A DNA stretch of 64,000 nucleotides from Lysinibacillus sp. FSL K6-0232 (GCF_038008325.1 NZ_JBBOYW010000001.1:2532001-2596000); one strand, 5' to 3'. Counted from the first letter of the stretch, positions 1-9,488 are shown. The notes: a model not told the origin generated them from the sequence alone. Numbers and translations: made by a program.

Positions 1-72
1 AATGTTTTTTAAAACCTGTGTATAGTCATATTGGAATGACACATTTTGAATGTCGATAAGTGTTGATTTCAT
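1..72 (-). CDS. znuC: Zinc ABC transporter ATP-binding protein, N-terminal 24 codons only
   Basis: Reading leftward from an ATG at 72, the frame stays open to the window edge and encodes MKSTLIDIQNVSFQYDYTQV followed by LKNI. This is the opening of an ABC-transporter ATPase: the first beta strands and the aromatic A-loop Tyr of the 'VSFQY' type, just before the Walker A loop, which lies outside the window. The family would supply ATP hydrolysis for zinc uptake at the membrane. The zinc assignment rests on a Zur-like operator just upstream and on the neighbourhood of nfo and yqfT, which lies near zur in Bacillus. Being an ABC ATPase start is well supported; the substrate is inferred. No strong ribosome-binding site is visible (AGAAAGAAG is the best candidate). 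Confidence 0.7.
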   Translation of the reverse strand, partial: MKSTLIDIQNVSFQYDYTQVLKNI

Positions 73-90
73 ACATGATCGCTTCTTTCT

Positions 91-111
91 AAGTCAAAAT
101 CATTACGATTT
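91..111. promoter_or_regulatory. Zur-box-like operator
   Basis: The right half, AATCATTACGATTT, is identical to the Bacillus Zur consensus, and the left half (AAGTCAA) matches at 4 of 7 positions, giving about 18 of 21. It lies 18 bp upstream of the znuC-like start and in the divergent gap to yqfT. Zur would repress zinc uptake genes when zinc is plentiful. The match was made by eye from memory of the consensus. Confidence 0.6.
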
Positions 112-201
112 ACAAAATTTAAGTATAAATGAAAGTGCAGTTTTTGTAAAGAAAAGAAGATAGGTGCTTTGCCCATCATTTTGCATAAAGGAGGATTGGC
201 T

Positions 202-438
202 TTGAGTATACAATTTTTACAGCAATTGCTTCAAAGCACTGATAAGGAAATTGTTGAAATTGCCCGACATGAAGGGTTTACTATTACAACTTCTGAAGTT
301 AAAAAGCTTCGACCTTATTTGGAGCAATTCTCATTTTCTTGGCTTTTTTTAGGTGTGCCTAAAGATATTCTTGTAGAGGTTGAGGCAATTTTAGGAAGAA
401 AGCGCTCTCGTCAACTTATCGCATTGTTTACAAAATAA
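202..438 (+). CDS. yqfT: DUF2624 family protein YqfT
   Basis: A small cytosolic protein of 78 residues, of the DUF2624/YqfT type, with no known function. The TTG at 202 is chosen because AAAGGAGG lies 7 bases upstream; an in-frame ATG at 169 has no ribosome-binding site. The protein is helical and basic, with no membrane segment or metal motif. It lies beside nfo as in B. subtilis, but here it is convergent with nfo and shares a terminator with it. The family call rests on locus and general resemblance. Confidence 0.75.
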   Translation: MSIQFLQQLLQSTDKEIVEIARHEGFTITTSEVKKLRPYLEQFSFSWLFLGVPKDILVEVEAILGRKRSRQLIALFTK

Positions 439-442
439 AGAC

Positions 443-477
443 AGCCCGAAATCAGTACCATTGATTTCGGGCTTTTC
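443..477. terminator. Bidirectional terminator between yqfT and nfo
   Basis: Perfect 12-bp inverted repeat (AGCCCGAAATCA / TGATTTCGGGCT) with a short loop, T-rich on the yqfT side. It lies 5 bp after the yqfT stop and just before the nfo stop, so it can serve both convergent genes. Confidence 0.85.
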
Positions 478-478
478 C

Positions 479-1372
479 TTAACCTTTTAATGCTTCAATA
501 AGCTCAGGCTTAAATGTACCGCTTCGCAGCATATCAATTTCAGCTTTATATGGAGCTACCTTAGATTTTGCATCACTATTTAGCGGGACAAATGGTGTTT
601 CTAATATTTTCGGAATAGCCATTAGCTGTGGATGATGGACAACATAGTTTAATGCATCAAAGCCAATATGACCAAATCCAATATTTTCATGACGGTCTTT
701 TCCTGCACCTTGCACATTTTTAGAATCATTAATATGCAGCACTTTAATGCGATCAACGCCGATTATTTTATCGAATTCATTTAGGACGCCATCAAAATCC
801 TCTACAATATTATAGCCAGCATCATGTGTATGACAAGTATCAAAGCAGACGGAAAGACGCTCATTATGTGTCACACCATCAATAATTTGCGCCAGCTCTT
901 CAAAGGAGCGTCCGCATTCTGTCCCCTTCCCTGCCATCGTTTCTAAGGCGATTTGAACGGGATAATCCTGCGCTAATACTTCGTTTAAGCCTTCGATAAT
1001 TTTGGCAATCCCTGCATCCGCACCAGCGCCGACATGTGCACCAGGATGTAAGACAATTTGCGTTGCCTCTAATGCAGCTGTACGCTCAATTTCAGATTGT
1101 AAAAAATCTACACCAAGACGAAATGTTTCAGGCTTTGTCGTATTCGCAATATTAATAATATAGGGTGCGTGGACAACAATATTTGTCATACCATGCTCCT
1201 TCATATGAAGAAGCCCTTTTTCAATATTAAGATCAGCAATCGCCTTACGACGTGTATTTTGTGGTGCTCCCGTATAAATCATAAAGGTATTTGCGCCATA
1301 CGATAGCGCCTCTTTACTAGAGCCAAGTAGCATCTCCTTGCCACTCATTGAAACATGTGAGCCAAGTAGCAT
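479..1372 (-). CDS. nfo: Endonuclease IV (deoxyribonuclease IV)
   Basis: AP endonuclease of base excision repair; it cuts 5' of abasic sites and removes blocked 3' ends. The 297-residue length fits the family. The xylose-isomerase-like barrel with its trinuclear zinc ligands is visible: HPGAHVGAG near residue 110, [12 protein letters not shown] near 178, and HINDSKN followed by [12 protein letters not shown] near 215-235. The start has AAGGAGG 7 bases upstream. It lies 12 bp downstream of cshB on the same strand, so the two are probably co-transcribed. This is the B. subtilis order. Confidence 0.96.
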   Translation of the reverse strand: MLLGSHVSMSGKEMLLGSSKEALSYGANTFMIYTGAPQNTRRKAIADLNIEKGLLHMKEHGMTNIVVHAPYIINIANTTKPETFRLGVDFLQSEIERTAALEATQIVLHPGAHVGAGADAGIAKIIEGLNEVLAQDYPVQIALETMAGKGTECGRSFEELAQIIDGVTHNERLSVCFDTCHTHDAGYNIVEDFDGVLNEFDKIIGVDRIKVLHINDSKNVQGAGKDRHENIGFGHIGFDALNYVVHHPQLMAIPKILETPFVPLNSDAKSKVAPYKAEIDMLRSGTFKPELIEALKG

Positions 1373-1384
1373 ATTAAAGCCTCC

Positions 1385-2686
1385 TTATTTTTTACCACGT
1401 GCTTTTAAGCGACGCTCACGCTTTTTAATTTTTTCCATTTCCCATTTCATATTACGTTTATAGCCTGGCTTTACTTTTTTAGGCTTACGTACTAATGCTT
1501 TCGCTTTTACATCAATTTCATTCTCATGCTTCACACGGTTTTTACGGGCATGACGATCCTTTAATTCCGACCATTCCCCATTTTTTACATCCTTTTGAAC
1601 AAATGGAATCCCCATTTTTTCCACACGCGCTAATGCATCCTCATCCGATGGCTCAAACAATGTAATAGCTGTTCCTTTATTGCCTGCACGTGCTGTACGC
1701 CCAACACGGTGAATAAAGAATTCTAGGTCCTCTGGGATTTCATAGTTAATAACATGTGAAATTCCTTGAATATCAATACCACGTGCTGCTAAATCCGTTG
1801 CTACAATATATTGGTAGTCAAGATCACGTATTTGCTTCATCATCTTTTTACGGTCGCGCGGGCTTAAATCGCCATGGATTTGTCCGCAGCGAATCCCATG
1901 CTCGTTTAAGTAATTAGCAACATGCTCTGCCGTTTTACGCGTATTTGTAAAAATAACTGCTAGGAATGGGTTGATGCCTTCAATTACTTCCAATAAACGT
2001 TTATTGCGAGATTTAGAGCGTACTGGGACAAGTACAAAGTCGATGCCTTCTGCGACTGGTCGTTTATCATTCATATGAATATGAATAGGTGCTTCCATAT
2101 ATTTTTTTAGGAAGGGCTGTAGCTTTTCAGGAATGGTTGCTGAAAATACAAACATTTCAAGCTTCTCAGGCATTTGAGCAGCAAAGCCGTCAATATCTTC
2201 AATAAAGCCCATATCAAAGGCTAAATCAGCCTCATCCACCACTAAAATTGGCGCTGTATGCACAAATAATGCCTGTGCTGCCACAAGGTCACGAATACGG
2301 CCAGGTGTGCCAACAACAATTTGCGGCTGTGTTTTTAGCTTGTCAATGGAGCGTTGTTTATCTGTTCCTCCAATAAATAGCTTTGCCTGAATTGCTGTTC
2401 CTTCTATTAATTGCTGTAACGCATCAAAGATTTGCTGTGCAAGCTCACGTGTAGGAGAAGTAATCACAGCCTGTACTTCCTGCTTTTCTGCATCAATACG
2501 CTGCACAATCGGAATTAAAAAGCTATGCGTTTTCCCTGTTCCTGTATGTGCCTGTCCAATGGCACTTTTCCCTTTTAAGACAAGTGGAATAATCTCCTTT
2601 TGAATAGGTGTTGGTTCTGTAAAGCCAAGTTTTGCAATGGCGTCCTGTAAAAATGGCTGAAAATTATAATCGGTATATTTTGACAT
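1385..2686 (-). CDS. cshB: DEAD-box ATP-dependent RNA helicase CshB
   Basis: RNA helicase used in ribosome assembly, RNA turnover and cold adaptation. Motifs in order: Q motif region GFTEPTPIQ near residue 20, Walker A AHTGTGKT near 46, PTREL near 78, DEAD (VVDEADLAF) near 150, SAT near 184, and HRVGRTARAG near 335. The last 60 residues are rich in Lys and Arg, as in CshB-type proteins, and probably bind RNA. TAGGAGG supports the ATG start. The 433-residue length and its place beside nfo identify it as CshB and not CshA. Confidence 0.93.
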   Translation of the reverse strand: MSKYTDYNFQPFLQDAIAKLGFTEPTPIQKEIIPLVLKGKSAIGQAHTGTGKTHSFLIPIVQRIDAEKQEVQAVITSPTRELAQQIFDALQQLIEGTAIQAKLFIGGTDKQRSIDKLKTQPQIVVGTPGRIRDLVAAQALFVHTAPILVVDEADLAFDMGFIEDIDGFAAQMPEKLEMFVFSATIPEKLQPFLKKYMEAPIHIHMNDKRPVAEGIDFVLVPVRSKSRNKRLLEVIEGINPFLAVIFTNTRKTAEHVANYLNEHGIRCGQIHGDLSPRDRKKMMKQIRDLDYQYIVATDLAARGIDIQGISHVINYEIPEDLEFFIHRVGRTARAGNKGTAITLFEPSDEDALARVEKMGIPFVQKDVKNGEWSELKDRHARKNRVKHENEIDVKAKALVRKPKKVKPGYKRNMKWEMEKIKKRERRLKARGKK

Positions 2687-2964
2687 AATGCGTTCCTCCT
2701 AACATCTTTCTTATTGTATCATGATTCGCACTTGAAGGCGTATTGACGTCCTATTAGTAACAGCTTCCACATGTTTGCATCATTTTATTACCTTATCAAA
2801 GGTACTTGAAATACCAACAATATGCAATCAAAAAAAGCAATAGAGAAATGTTCAGAAATATTCGCAATATGTAATTTTCATGTCAATTTATAGTAAACTA
2901 ATGATGAGTAACTTCCTTACATGTTATGATAGGAATGTATATTATTACAGGAGGTTGAGAACTT
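2687..2964. other. Divergent promoter region, cshB / bdhA
   Basis: 278 bp between divergent starts, with no ORF. It is AT-rich and should hold promoters in both directions. I could not settle on a convincing pair of -35 and -10 boxes: TTACAT and TATATT before bdhA have only 15 bp between them. Confidence 0.4.
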
Positions 2965-4020
2965 ATGAAAGCAGCAAGATGGTATAAAGCACACGATATC
3001 CGCGTAGAAAACATTGAAGAACCAGTCATCGCACCTGAAAAAGTAAAAATTAAAGTACATTGGACTGGTATTTGTGGCAGTGATTTACATGAATATGCAG
3101 CTGGGCCAATCTTTATTCCAGTGGAGCAACCTCATTATGTAAGTAAAGATATTGCACCAATTGTCATGGGACATGAATTCTCAGGAGAAGTTGTTGAAAT
3201 TGGCGATGGTGTCACATCTGTTCAAGTGGGCGATTCTGTTGTTGTTGAGCCTATCCTTGCATGTGGTGAATGTGCCGCTTGTAAAAAAGGAAAATACAAT
3301 ATTTGTAAACATTTAGGTTTCCACGGTCTATCTGGTGGTGGCGGAGGCTTCTCCGAATATACAATGGTCGATGAAAAAATGGTACACAAAATGCCAGAGG
3401 GTCTTTCCTATGAACAAGGGGCGCTTGTAGAACCAGCAGCCGTAGCATTGCATTCAGTACGTCAAAGTAAGCTAAAAGCTGGCGATAAAGCTGCTGTTTT
3501 TGGCACAGGTCCAATCGGGCTACTCGTAATTGAAGCATTACGTGCAGCAGGTGCAGCAGAAATTTATGCTGTAGAGCTTTCAGAAGAGCGTGCGGCAAAA
3601 GCTTTAGAGCTTGGTGCAACAGCCGTTATTAATCCTAAAGAAGAAGACGCCGTTGCGCGCTTACTTGAATTAACAAATGGTGGCGTAGATGTTGCCTTTG
3701 AAGTAACAGGTGTGCCAGTTGTCTTACAACAAGCCATCGATTCTACAACATTTGAGGGCGAAACAATTATCGTGTCTATTTGGGAATCTACAGCTGCTAT
3801 TCAGCCAAACAATCTTGTCCTATCAGAGCGTTCTGTAAAAGGTATCATTGCTTACCGCGATATCTTCCCTGCAGTTATGGAGCTGATGACACAAGGCTAT
3901 TTCCCTGCCGACAAGCTTGTGACAAAGCGTATTGCACTGGATGAAGTTGTGACAGAAGGCTTTGAAGCACTTATGAAGGAACGTAACCATATTAAAATTC
4001 TTGTAAACTCTCAAGCATAA
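2965..4020 (+). CDS. bdhA: Zinc-dependent (R,R)-2,3-butanediol dehydrogenase
   Basis: NAD-dependent medium-chain dehydrogenase that interconverts acetoin and 2,3-butanediol in overflow metabolism. GICGSDLHEY near residue 36 gives the catalytic zinc Cys, GHEFSGEVVEIG near 70 the catalytic His and Glu, a Cys cluster (CGECAACKKGKYNIC, 95-112) the structural zinc, and GTGPIG near 180 the Rossmann nucleotide site. The PIFIPVEQPHYVS insertion near residue 50 is typical of the Bacillus and Paenibacillus BDH subgroup. Start supported by AGGAGG. It is monocistronic, with its own terminator. A sorbitol or threonine dehydrogenase is less likely. Confidence 0.88.
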   Translation: MKAARWYKAHDIRVENIEEPVIAPEKVKIKVHWTGICGSDLHEYAAGPIFIPVEQPHYVSKDIAPIVMGHEFSGEVVEIGDGVTSVQVGDSVVVEPILACGECAACKKGKYNICKHLGFHGLSGGGGGFSEYTMVDEKMVHKMPEGLSYEQGALVEPAAVALHSVRQSKLKAGDKAAVFGTGPIGLLVIEALRAAGAAEIYAVELSEERAAKALELGATAVINPKEEDAVARLLELTNGGVDVAFEVTGVPVVLQQAIDSTTFEGETIIVSIWESTAAIQPNNLVLSERSVKGIIAYRDIFPAVMELMTQGYFPADKLVTKRIALDEVVTEGFEALMKERNHIKILVNSQA

Positions 4021-4032
4021 TCATAGATTGTA

Positions 4033-4067
4033 AAACGTCAAGAAGCTCATTCTTGGCGTTTTTTATT
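4033..4067 (+). terminator. Terminator after bdhA
   Basis: Hairpin AACGTCAAGAA / TTCTTGGCGTT followed by a run of six T residues, about 15 bp after the bdhA stop. Confidence 0.85.
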
Positions 4068-4216
4068 TGAAGTGTTCAAGCTTATACATAAAATCTCTTC
4101 AAAGCGCTCAATTCCTCAACTGATTAATCCTTTGTCGAACCCTCTCGTCAATCGCTGCATATCATAGCTATAATCAGGTATGTCATCAATGATAAAGAAG
4201 TAGAAAGGAGATCATT

Positions 4217-4714
4217 ATGGTATTTCGACCACCTTATCCATACCCTATGTATCCCAGTGGCATGAGAATGCCTATGCCAACACCTCCACAGATGTCACCA
4301 CAGTCCTTTTTCCCGCCTGGAGGCTTCCCTGCTCAACCACGAATTCCAGGCGGCTTTCCGATGGCAAATGGAATAGGTTCCTTTGGAGGACAAATGCCAA
4401 TGCCACCTGTGCAGGAACCGTCTAAAATCGGTTCATTTCTACAGCAAGCCAACAGCTTATTTAATACGGCTAAAACCTATACGCCTTATATTCAGCAAGC
4501 AATGCCAATGGTGAAAAATATCCCGTCACTGCTAAAATTATATAAAGGCTTCCAAGGACTCCCCGCTGCCGGTGCTGGCGCAGCAGCTGCGGCTGAAGCG
4601 ACGGGCAGTGCAAGAGCCTCTGGTGGAAGCAGACGATCTGCAAGGCAAAGTGAATCATTTACGCCGCCTGAACCACTACCATCTAAGCCAAGAATTTTCC
4701 AACCACCGATGTAA
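4217..4714 (+). CDS. yqfQ: YqfQ/VrrA-like protein
   Basis: A 165-residue protein. The first 75 residues are rich in Pro, Met, Gly and Phe (PYPYPMYPSGMRMPMPTPP and similar), next is a short helical stretch (85-120), then an Ala-rich run and a basic, Ser/Pro-rich tail. No signal peptide or clear membrane span. The composition recalls VrrA/YqfQ-family proteins and coat-like proteins, and the gene lies next to ispH as yqfQ does in B. subtilis. Function is unknown; a spore or surface role is only a guess from composition. GAAAGGAG supports the ATG. Confidence 0.75.
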   Translation: MVFRPPYPYPMYPSGMRMPMPTPPQMSPQSFFPPGGFPAQPRIPGGFPMANGIGSFGGQMPMPPVQEPSKIGSFLQQANSLFNTAKTYTPYIQQAMPMVKNIPSLLKLYKGFQGLPAAGAGAAAAAEATGSARASGGSRRSARQSESFTPPEPLPSKPRIFQPPM

Positions 4715-4787
4715 ATGAACGTTTCTTTGTATTCGTAGTCCCTGTCCGTTATAATGTAGGTAGGTAAGCTTGAAAGGAGTCACAACC

Positions 4788-5756
4788 ATGCAAGTATTAA
4801 AAATTAATCCACGTGGCTATTGCTACGGTGTTGTGGATGCGATGGTTATTGCACGAAACGCCGCACTCGATAAAACATTACCAAGACCTATCTACATTTT
4901 AGGGATGATTGTGCATAATAAACATGTCACAGATGCATTTGAAGAAGATGGTATTATCACATTAGATGGCGATAATCGTTTAGAAATTATTGAACAGGTT
5001 GAAACGGGTACTGTTATTTTTACAGCACATGGTGTTTCGCCTGAAATTCGTGAGATTGCAAAGCGCAAAGGCCTCGTGTCCATTGATGCTACATGCCCTG
5101 ATGTAACAGTTACGCACGATTTAATTCGTGAAAAGTCTGCAGAAGGTTATGATATTATTTATATTGGTAAAAAAGGACATCCTGAACCAGAAGGTGCTAT
5201 TGGTGTTGCACCCGACCATGTCCACTTAGTACAATCCTCTAACGATATTGATGCGCTAGAGCTAACCAATGATAAATTACTTGTCACAAACCAAACAACA
5301 ATGAGTCAATGGGATGTTGCTCATTTAATGGATAGTTTAAAAGAAAAATTCCCACATATTGAAGTACACAAAGAAATTTGTTTAGCTACGCAAGTTCGTC
5401 AAGAAGCTGTTGCGAAACAAGCGGGCGAAGCGGATTTACTCATTGTTGTAGGTGACCCAAAATCAAATAACTCAAATCGTTTAACACAAGTTTCTGTTGA
5501 AATCGCTGGCACACCATCCTATCGTATTGCGGATGTTTCAGAGCTGAAAATAGAATGGTTAAAAGACATTAATACCGTTGCTGTCACTGCGGGTGCTTCA
5601 ACACCAACACCGATTGTCAAAGAGGTAATTGCCTTCCTCGAACAATTTGATGAGCATGATGCATCGACACATACGATTAAACGTACAGTAACATTAGATA
5701 AAATTTTACCTAAAATTAAAACACCTGCACCTGTTGAGAAAATTATGCCTTACTAA
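4788..5756 (+). CDS. ispH: 4-hydroxy-3-methylbut-2-enyl diphosphate reductase
   Basis: Last enzyme of the MEP isoprenoid pathway; its iron-sulfur cluster reduces HMBPP to IPP and DMAPP. The three cluster cysteines are in NPRGYCYGV (near residue 12), DATCPDV (near 96) and [10 protein letters not shown] (near 194); the catalytic Glu is in [11 protein letters not shown] and the diphosphate-binding SNNSNRL motif is present. Length 322 residues. The ATG at 4788 is preferred over the upstream in-frame TTG at 4770 because AAAGGAG lies 8-9 bases before it. Own terminator downstream. Confidence 0.95.
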   Translation: MQVLKINPRGYCYGVVDAMVIARNAALDKTLPRPIYILGMIVHNKHVTDAFEEDGIITLDGDNRLEIIEQVETGTVIFTAHGVSPEIREIAKRKGLVSIDATCPDVTVTHDLIREKSAEGYDIIYIGKKGHPEPEGAIGVAPDHVHLVQSSNDIDALELTNDKLLVTNQTTMSQWDVAHLMDSLKEKFPHIEVHKEICLATQVRQEAVAKQAGEADLLIVVGDPKSNNSNRLTQVSVEIAGTPSYRIADVSELKIEWLKDINTVAVTAGASTPTPIVKEVIAFLEQFDEHDASTHTIKRTVTLDKILPKIKTPAPVEKIMPY

Positions 5757-5764
5757 TAGCAAAA

Positions 5765-5798
5765 AAAATCCTGATTGCCCTACGACAATCAGGATTTT
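5765..5798. terminator. Terminator between ispH and dctR
   Basis: Perfect hairpin AAAATCCTGATTG / CAATCAGGATTTT between convergent genes; T- and A-rich flanks let it work in both directions. Confidence 0.85.
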
Positions 5799-5800
5799 CT

Positions 5801-6502
5801 CTATTTACTAAAATAATAGTTAATAGGGCGACCAACGCCACCATAATGGACATCCATGGTAATAGAGCCCTGCTTTTCTAAGTAATCTAAATATCTTCTT
5901 GCGGTAACTCTGGCGATGCCAACACCCATTGCTACATCTTCTGCAGATGCGCCATCCACCGATTGTAAAAAATGGACAACCTTATCAAGCGTTGCACGAT
6001 TAAAGCCCTTTGGTAGATTCTGTTCTGACTGTAATGTATTAGCCTGTATTACATGACCATGCCCGCCGCGATAATGGAATAGCTGGTCAAGCTCACCTTG
6101 TGTAAGAGCACGTTCTGTTTGTGTTTGTTTTTTAAAGCGCAAGTAATTTTCAAGTGTTCCTTGGACTCGTTCAAATGAAAACGGCTTCATAATATAATCG
6201 AAGACACCTAAATGTAGCACCTGCTTCACAGTTTCCATATCATTGGCGGCTGTCACGGTAATTACATCTACTGGTAAATCAAGCTCACGTATTTTCCGTA
6301 GGCTTGTAATACCGTCTTGCTCTGGCATAAAAATATCCATAAATACTAAGTCTGGCTGGAGCTGATGAATTTGTGTAATACCATCTAAGCCATTTGATGC
6401 CTGTCCAATTACTTGAAAATGCTCAACTTTTTCAATAAATTGACGATTGACCTCTCGCACCATTGGATCATCTTCAATTAATAATACGGTTATTTGTGCC
6501 AT
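5801..6502 (-). CDS. dctR: Response regulator of the CitB/DcuR class, probably DctR
   Basis: Receiver domain at residues 1-120: acidic pair in LIEDDP, phosphoacceptor Asp in DLVFMDIFMP, Lys in IMKPF. The C-terminal part holds a helix-turn-helix (AEDVAMGVGIARVTARRYLDYL). This is the layout of citrate and C4-dicarboxylate regulators. ATG at 6502 is preferred (GGAGGG 6 bases upstream) over 6508, giving 233 residues. Co-directional with the kinase at 6522, 19 bp away, so the two form one operon. It should activate the dicarboxylate uptake genes to the right. The DctR name rests on the linked dctB and dctP genes; CitT or DcuR would be the alternatives. Confidence 0.8.
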   Translation of the reverse strand: MAQITVLLIEDDPMVREVNRQFIEKVEHFQVIGQASNGLDGITQIHQLQPDLVFMDIFMPEQDGITSLRKIRELDLPVDVITVTAANDMETVKQVLHLGVFDYIMKPFSFERVQGTLENYLRFKKQTQTERALTQGELDQLFHYRGGHGHVIQANTLQSEQNLPKGFNRATLDKVVHFLQSVDGASAEDVAMGVGIARVTARRYLDYLEKQGSITMDVHYGGVGRPINYYFSK

Positions 6503-6521
6503 TGTCATCCCTCCATCCTAC

Positions 6522-8123
6522 TTAACAATAATAAAAAGTGATTAAAAAGCTAGTTCCTTTATTTGGCTCACTCACAACTTCGATATCCCCTTGCCCTTTA
6601 TGAATAATTTCTTTTATTAAATAAAGCCCTATCCCACGATAACTTTTCTCTTTTGTGGAATAGCCATTGTCAAAAATATGCTTCTTGATTTCATCTGTCA
6701 TACCAACCCCATTATCTGATACAAGGATGGCTAGCACATCATCATCTTCATCAACTGATACATGAATTACTTTCTCCTCAACTTGTGCATCCTTTACTGC
6801 ATCAAAGGCATTTTCAATTAAATTCCCAAATAGAATAACAAAATCATGATGATCTAAATTCGGCGGAAATGTTGTGAAGCGACTTTCACGGTCAATGTCC
6901 AAGCGAATACCTTGTTCTTTGGCATAGGAAATTTTACTAAGCAATAGCCCTGAAATATTTTCATTTTTAATACGTTCATTTAAAAAATTCGTAATTTCAT
7001 CGTGCTCTTCCTTCACCTGTGTTAAGTAGGTCAATGCCTGTTCATAATGACCAAGCTGTAACAACCCAGCAATTGTATGCAGTTTATTTTTATGCTCATG
7101 TGTTTGTACACGTAACGCTTGGACAAATGCCTTGACACCTGTTAGTTCCTCCGCAAGCTTTTTCACCTCTGTACGATCTTTAAACATCGCAACGGCTCCA
7201 ACTGTTTTGCCATTCACCTGTATAGGGATGCGATTGCTCATAATACTATGGTTATTAATATATAGCTCACGATTAAAGATTGGTTGATCAAGCTCTAAAA
7301 TTTCAGGAAGCCGTGTATCTGGCAACACATGGAATATTTTCTGCCCAATCAATGTGGAAGGGCGTTCATGAACACCTAGTATATCGCATGCCTTTTCATT
7401 AAAAATAGTAATGGTCAGCTCATTATCAATGGCAATAATCCCTTCATGCATCGCATTAAAGGTTTCTGTTCGTTCTACATACATTTTGGCTATTTCATGA
7501 GGCTCTAACCCAAACATTTGCTTTTTTATATGTAGCCCTAATGTGTGTGCACCCCATGCACTAAAAAATAATGATAGTACAATCGTTATCATTAGCTCGA
7601 TCTGCATTGATTGCAGTAATTCCACTACTGTTAGCACACTATAGCCTACAATGACAACGCCAATCTGTTGCCCCTCATTGCTCATAATAGGCACAAAGGC
7701 ACGCATCATATTGCCATGCTCACCATGTGCAATGGATGTATAATAATGCTCTGTAAAAGCGGCATTGAGATCACTAGATTGTGAGATTTGTCCAATTTCC
7801 TGTGGATTTGGATGAGCATATTTGCGTCTTTGCATATCAAGCACAACGATATATTGTGCCTCATTTATATCACGAATTTCTTCTACAACTGGATGAATAT
7901 GCGCTGTTGCCTCTTGAAAATTTGGCTGTGCAATATAATTTTTAATTTCAGGAAGCTGTGAAACCGTTTTAGCTACAAGTAATGCCTGGTCACGAAGGTC
8001 TGTCTTTTGTCCATTCATCACAAACCCTAATAAAAAAGTACCACCAATACTAAAGGAAAGCATAAGAATAAAAAATGTCAGAAACATAATTTTTCGTTCC
8101 ATTGACAACCTTTGTAATTTCAA
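6522..8123 (-). CDS. dctS: Sensor histidine kinase of the CitA/DcuS class, probably DctS
   Basis: Membrane sensor kinase of 533 residues. Membrane segment at about 13-33, an extracytoplasmic PDC-type sensor (35-165), a second membrane segment (170-192), cytoplasmic PAS domain (about 215-320), then the phosphoacceptor His in THEHKNKLHTI and an ATPase domain with an N-box (NLIENAFDAV) and G-boxes (DNGVGM, YRGIGLYLI). The TTG start at 8123 has GGGAGG 9 bases upstream; an in-frame ATG lies at 8102. It would sense C4-dicarboxylates and phosphorylate the neighbouring regulator. It is divergent from dctB, whereas B. subtilis has dctB-dctS-dctR-dctP on one strand. Confidence 0.82.
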   Translation of the reverse strand: MKLQRLSMERKIMFLTFFILMLSFSIGGTFLLGFVMNGQKTDLRDQALLVAKTVSQLPEIKNYIAQPNFQEATAHIHPVVEEIRDINEAQYIVVLDMQRRKYAHPNPQEIGQISQSSDLNAAFTEHYYTSIAHGEHGNMMRAFVPIMSNEGQQIGVVIVGYSVLTVVELLQSMQIELMITIVLSLFFSAWGAHTLGLHIKKQMFGLEPHEIAKMYVERTETFNAMHEGIIAIDNELTITIFNEKACDILGVHERPSTLIGQKIFHVLPDTRLPEILELDQPIFNRELYINNHSIMSNRIPIQVNGKTVGAVAMFKDRTEVKKLAEELTGVKAFVQALRVQTHEHKNKLHTIAGLLQLGHYEQALTYLTQVKEEHDEITNFLNERIKNENISGLLLSKISYAKEQGIRLDIDRESRFTTFPPNLDHHDFVILFGNLIENAFDAVKDAQVEEKVIHVSVDEDDDVLAILVSDNGVGMTDEIKKHIFDNGYSTKEKSYRGIGLYLIKEIIHKGQGDIEVVSEPNKGTSFLITFYYC

Positions 8124-8215
8124 ACAAATTCGCCTCCCTTCGACTATATTTTAGCTTACTTCGTATGTTAAAATAACAAAAACATCAGAAAATACAAATT
8201 AATTAGGTGCAATCA

Positions 8216-9271
8216 ATGAAAAAATTTATTCTAGGAACTATTATCACTGTTTTATTGTTAATTATTGTGATTAGCGTGCAGCAAGGCTTACTACTAGCCA
8301 AACCCCTTCCTTATGATGATGAACAAACAGGATTAAGCACACAAATTACGATACATTTAAGTCATGTTGTAGCCGAAAATACACCAAAGGGACAGGCTGC
8401 TAATAAATTTGCTGAGTTAGTAGAGGAAAAGACAGCTGGTAAGGTCAAAGTACACGTTTATGCAAACGCCTCTTTATTTAATGATGAAAATGAATTTCGT
8501 GCTTTACAAAAAGGTGATGTCGAAATGATTGTCCCTACATTTTCGAAAATGACAACATATGTACCTAGCTGGCAGGTGCTTGATTTACCCTATCTCTTTC
8601 ATACAGAGGAGCAAATACATGAGGTGCTAACAGGGACAATCGGTGAACAATTATTAGCAGAACTAGAACCGCTCCGTCTTCGTGTGAAAGGGCTTGGCTT
8701 TTGGTACAACGGCTTTAAACATTTAACCTCTGCCGACCAGCCCATTCATACCTTTGAAGATTTACAGGGCTTACGTATTCGCACAATGCCGAGTAGAACA
8801 TTAGAAAAACAATTTGAAGCAGTGAACGCAAAACCAACATCGGTATCCTTTAGCGAGCTTTTTACAGATTTAGAAACACATACAATTGATGCACAGGAAA
8901 ATACCGCCTCCAATATTTATTCTAAAGGCTTTTATAAAGTACAAAAGCATATGACCATTACCCAGCATGGCATTTTAGGCTATGCCGTTTTAATCAATGA
9001 AAGCTTTTGGAATTCATTACCTGAGAAAATCCAAAAACAAATAATCGCAGCTATGAAAGAAACAACAGAATGGCAATTTGAGCAAGCAAGATCAATGAAT
9101 GATCAAGATATGCAAAAACTGATGCAACAGGATCATTTCAATGTTTATACAATGAGTAAGCAAGAAAGACTACGCTTTAAGGAACAGCTTACACCTGTAT
9201 ATGATTTTTATAAAACGCATATCCAAACAAATGATATTTTAACAGAGATTGAAAAAGTTGTGACACCCTAA
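8216..9271 (+). CDS. dctB: TRAP-type C4-dicarboxylate-binding protein, DctB-like
   Basis: Extracytoplasmic solute receptor of the DctP/TRAP family, 351 residues. An uncleaved-looking N-terminal hydrophobic segment (4-25) anchors it, and the binding domain starts near residue 45 (TIHLSHVVAENTPKGQAANKF begins it). LRIRTMPS near 190 holds the conserved substrate-binding Arg of the family. No TRAP membrane subunits (DctQ, DctM) lie nearby; in B. subtilis DctB acts with the DctS sensor and the DctP carrier, and this layout fits that role. The ATG at 8216 is chosen over GTG 8207, with TAGGTG as a weak ribosome-binding site. Confidence 0.82.
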   Translation: MKKFILGTIITVLLLIIVISVQQGLLLAKPLPYDDEQTGLSTQITIHLSHVVAENTPKGQAANKFAELVEEKTAGKVKVHVYANASLFNDENEFRALQKGDVEMIVPTFSKMTTYVPSWQVLDLPYLFHTEEQIHEVLTGTIGEQLLAELEPLRLRVKGLGFWYNGFKHLTSADQPIHTFEDLQGLRIRTMPSRTLEKQFEAVNAKPTSVSFSELFTDLETHTIDAQENTASNIYSKGFYKVQKHMTITQHGILGYAVLINESFWNSLPEKIQKQIIAAMKETTEWQFEQARSMNDQDMQKLMQQDHFNVYTMSKQERLRFKEQLTPVYDFYKTHIQTNDILTEIEKVVTP

Positions 9272-9288
9272 TAGTTTTGTTCATTTAG

Positions 9289-9322
9289 AAAAAGCCTTTA
9301 CAAATAGTGAAGGCTTTTTCTT
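9289..9322 (+). terminator. Terminator after dctB
   Basis: Hairpin AAAAAGCCTT / AAGGCTTTTT with T-rich tail, about 18 bp after the dctB stop. It suggests dctB and dctP are separate transcripts. Confidence 0.85.
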
Positions 9323-9488
9323 TTGTATTATAATAGAATCACCGTTTTTTAAGTTGCTATAAAACAGCTTAAACCCCTTGCTATTACTGACTTTATCTAT
9401 CCTCTTACTAAAAAACGAACAAAATGAACAATAAAAACATTACGGTCATAAAAACCATTGTCGGAAAATTTCAGCTATGATTACTTCA

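Noticed and set aside
3251-3619. 122-codon ORF on the - strand inside bdhA
   Set aside because: It is a shadow frame of a well-supported gene, with no ribosome-binding site and low-complexity Leu/His composition.
9346-9373. Imperfect inverted repeat (TTTAAG ... CTTAAA) before dctP as a DctR operator
   Set aside because: Arms are not symmetric and I know no reliable DctR consensus to compare with.
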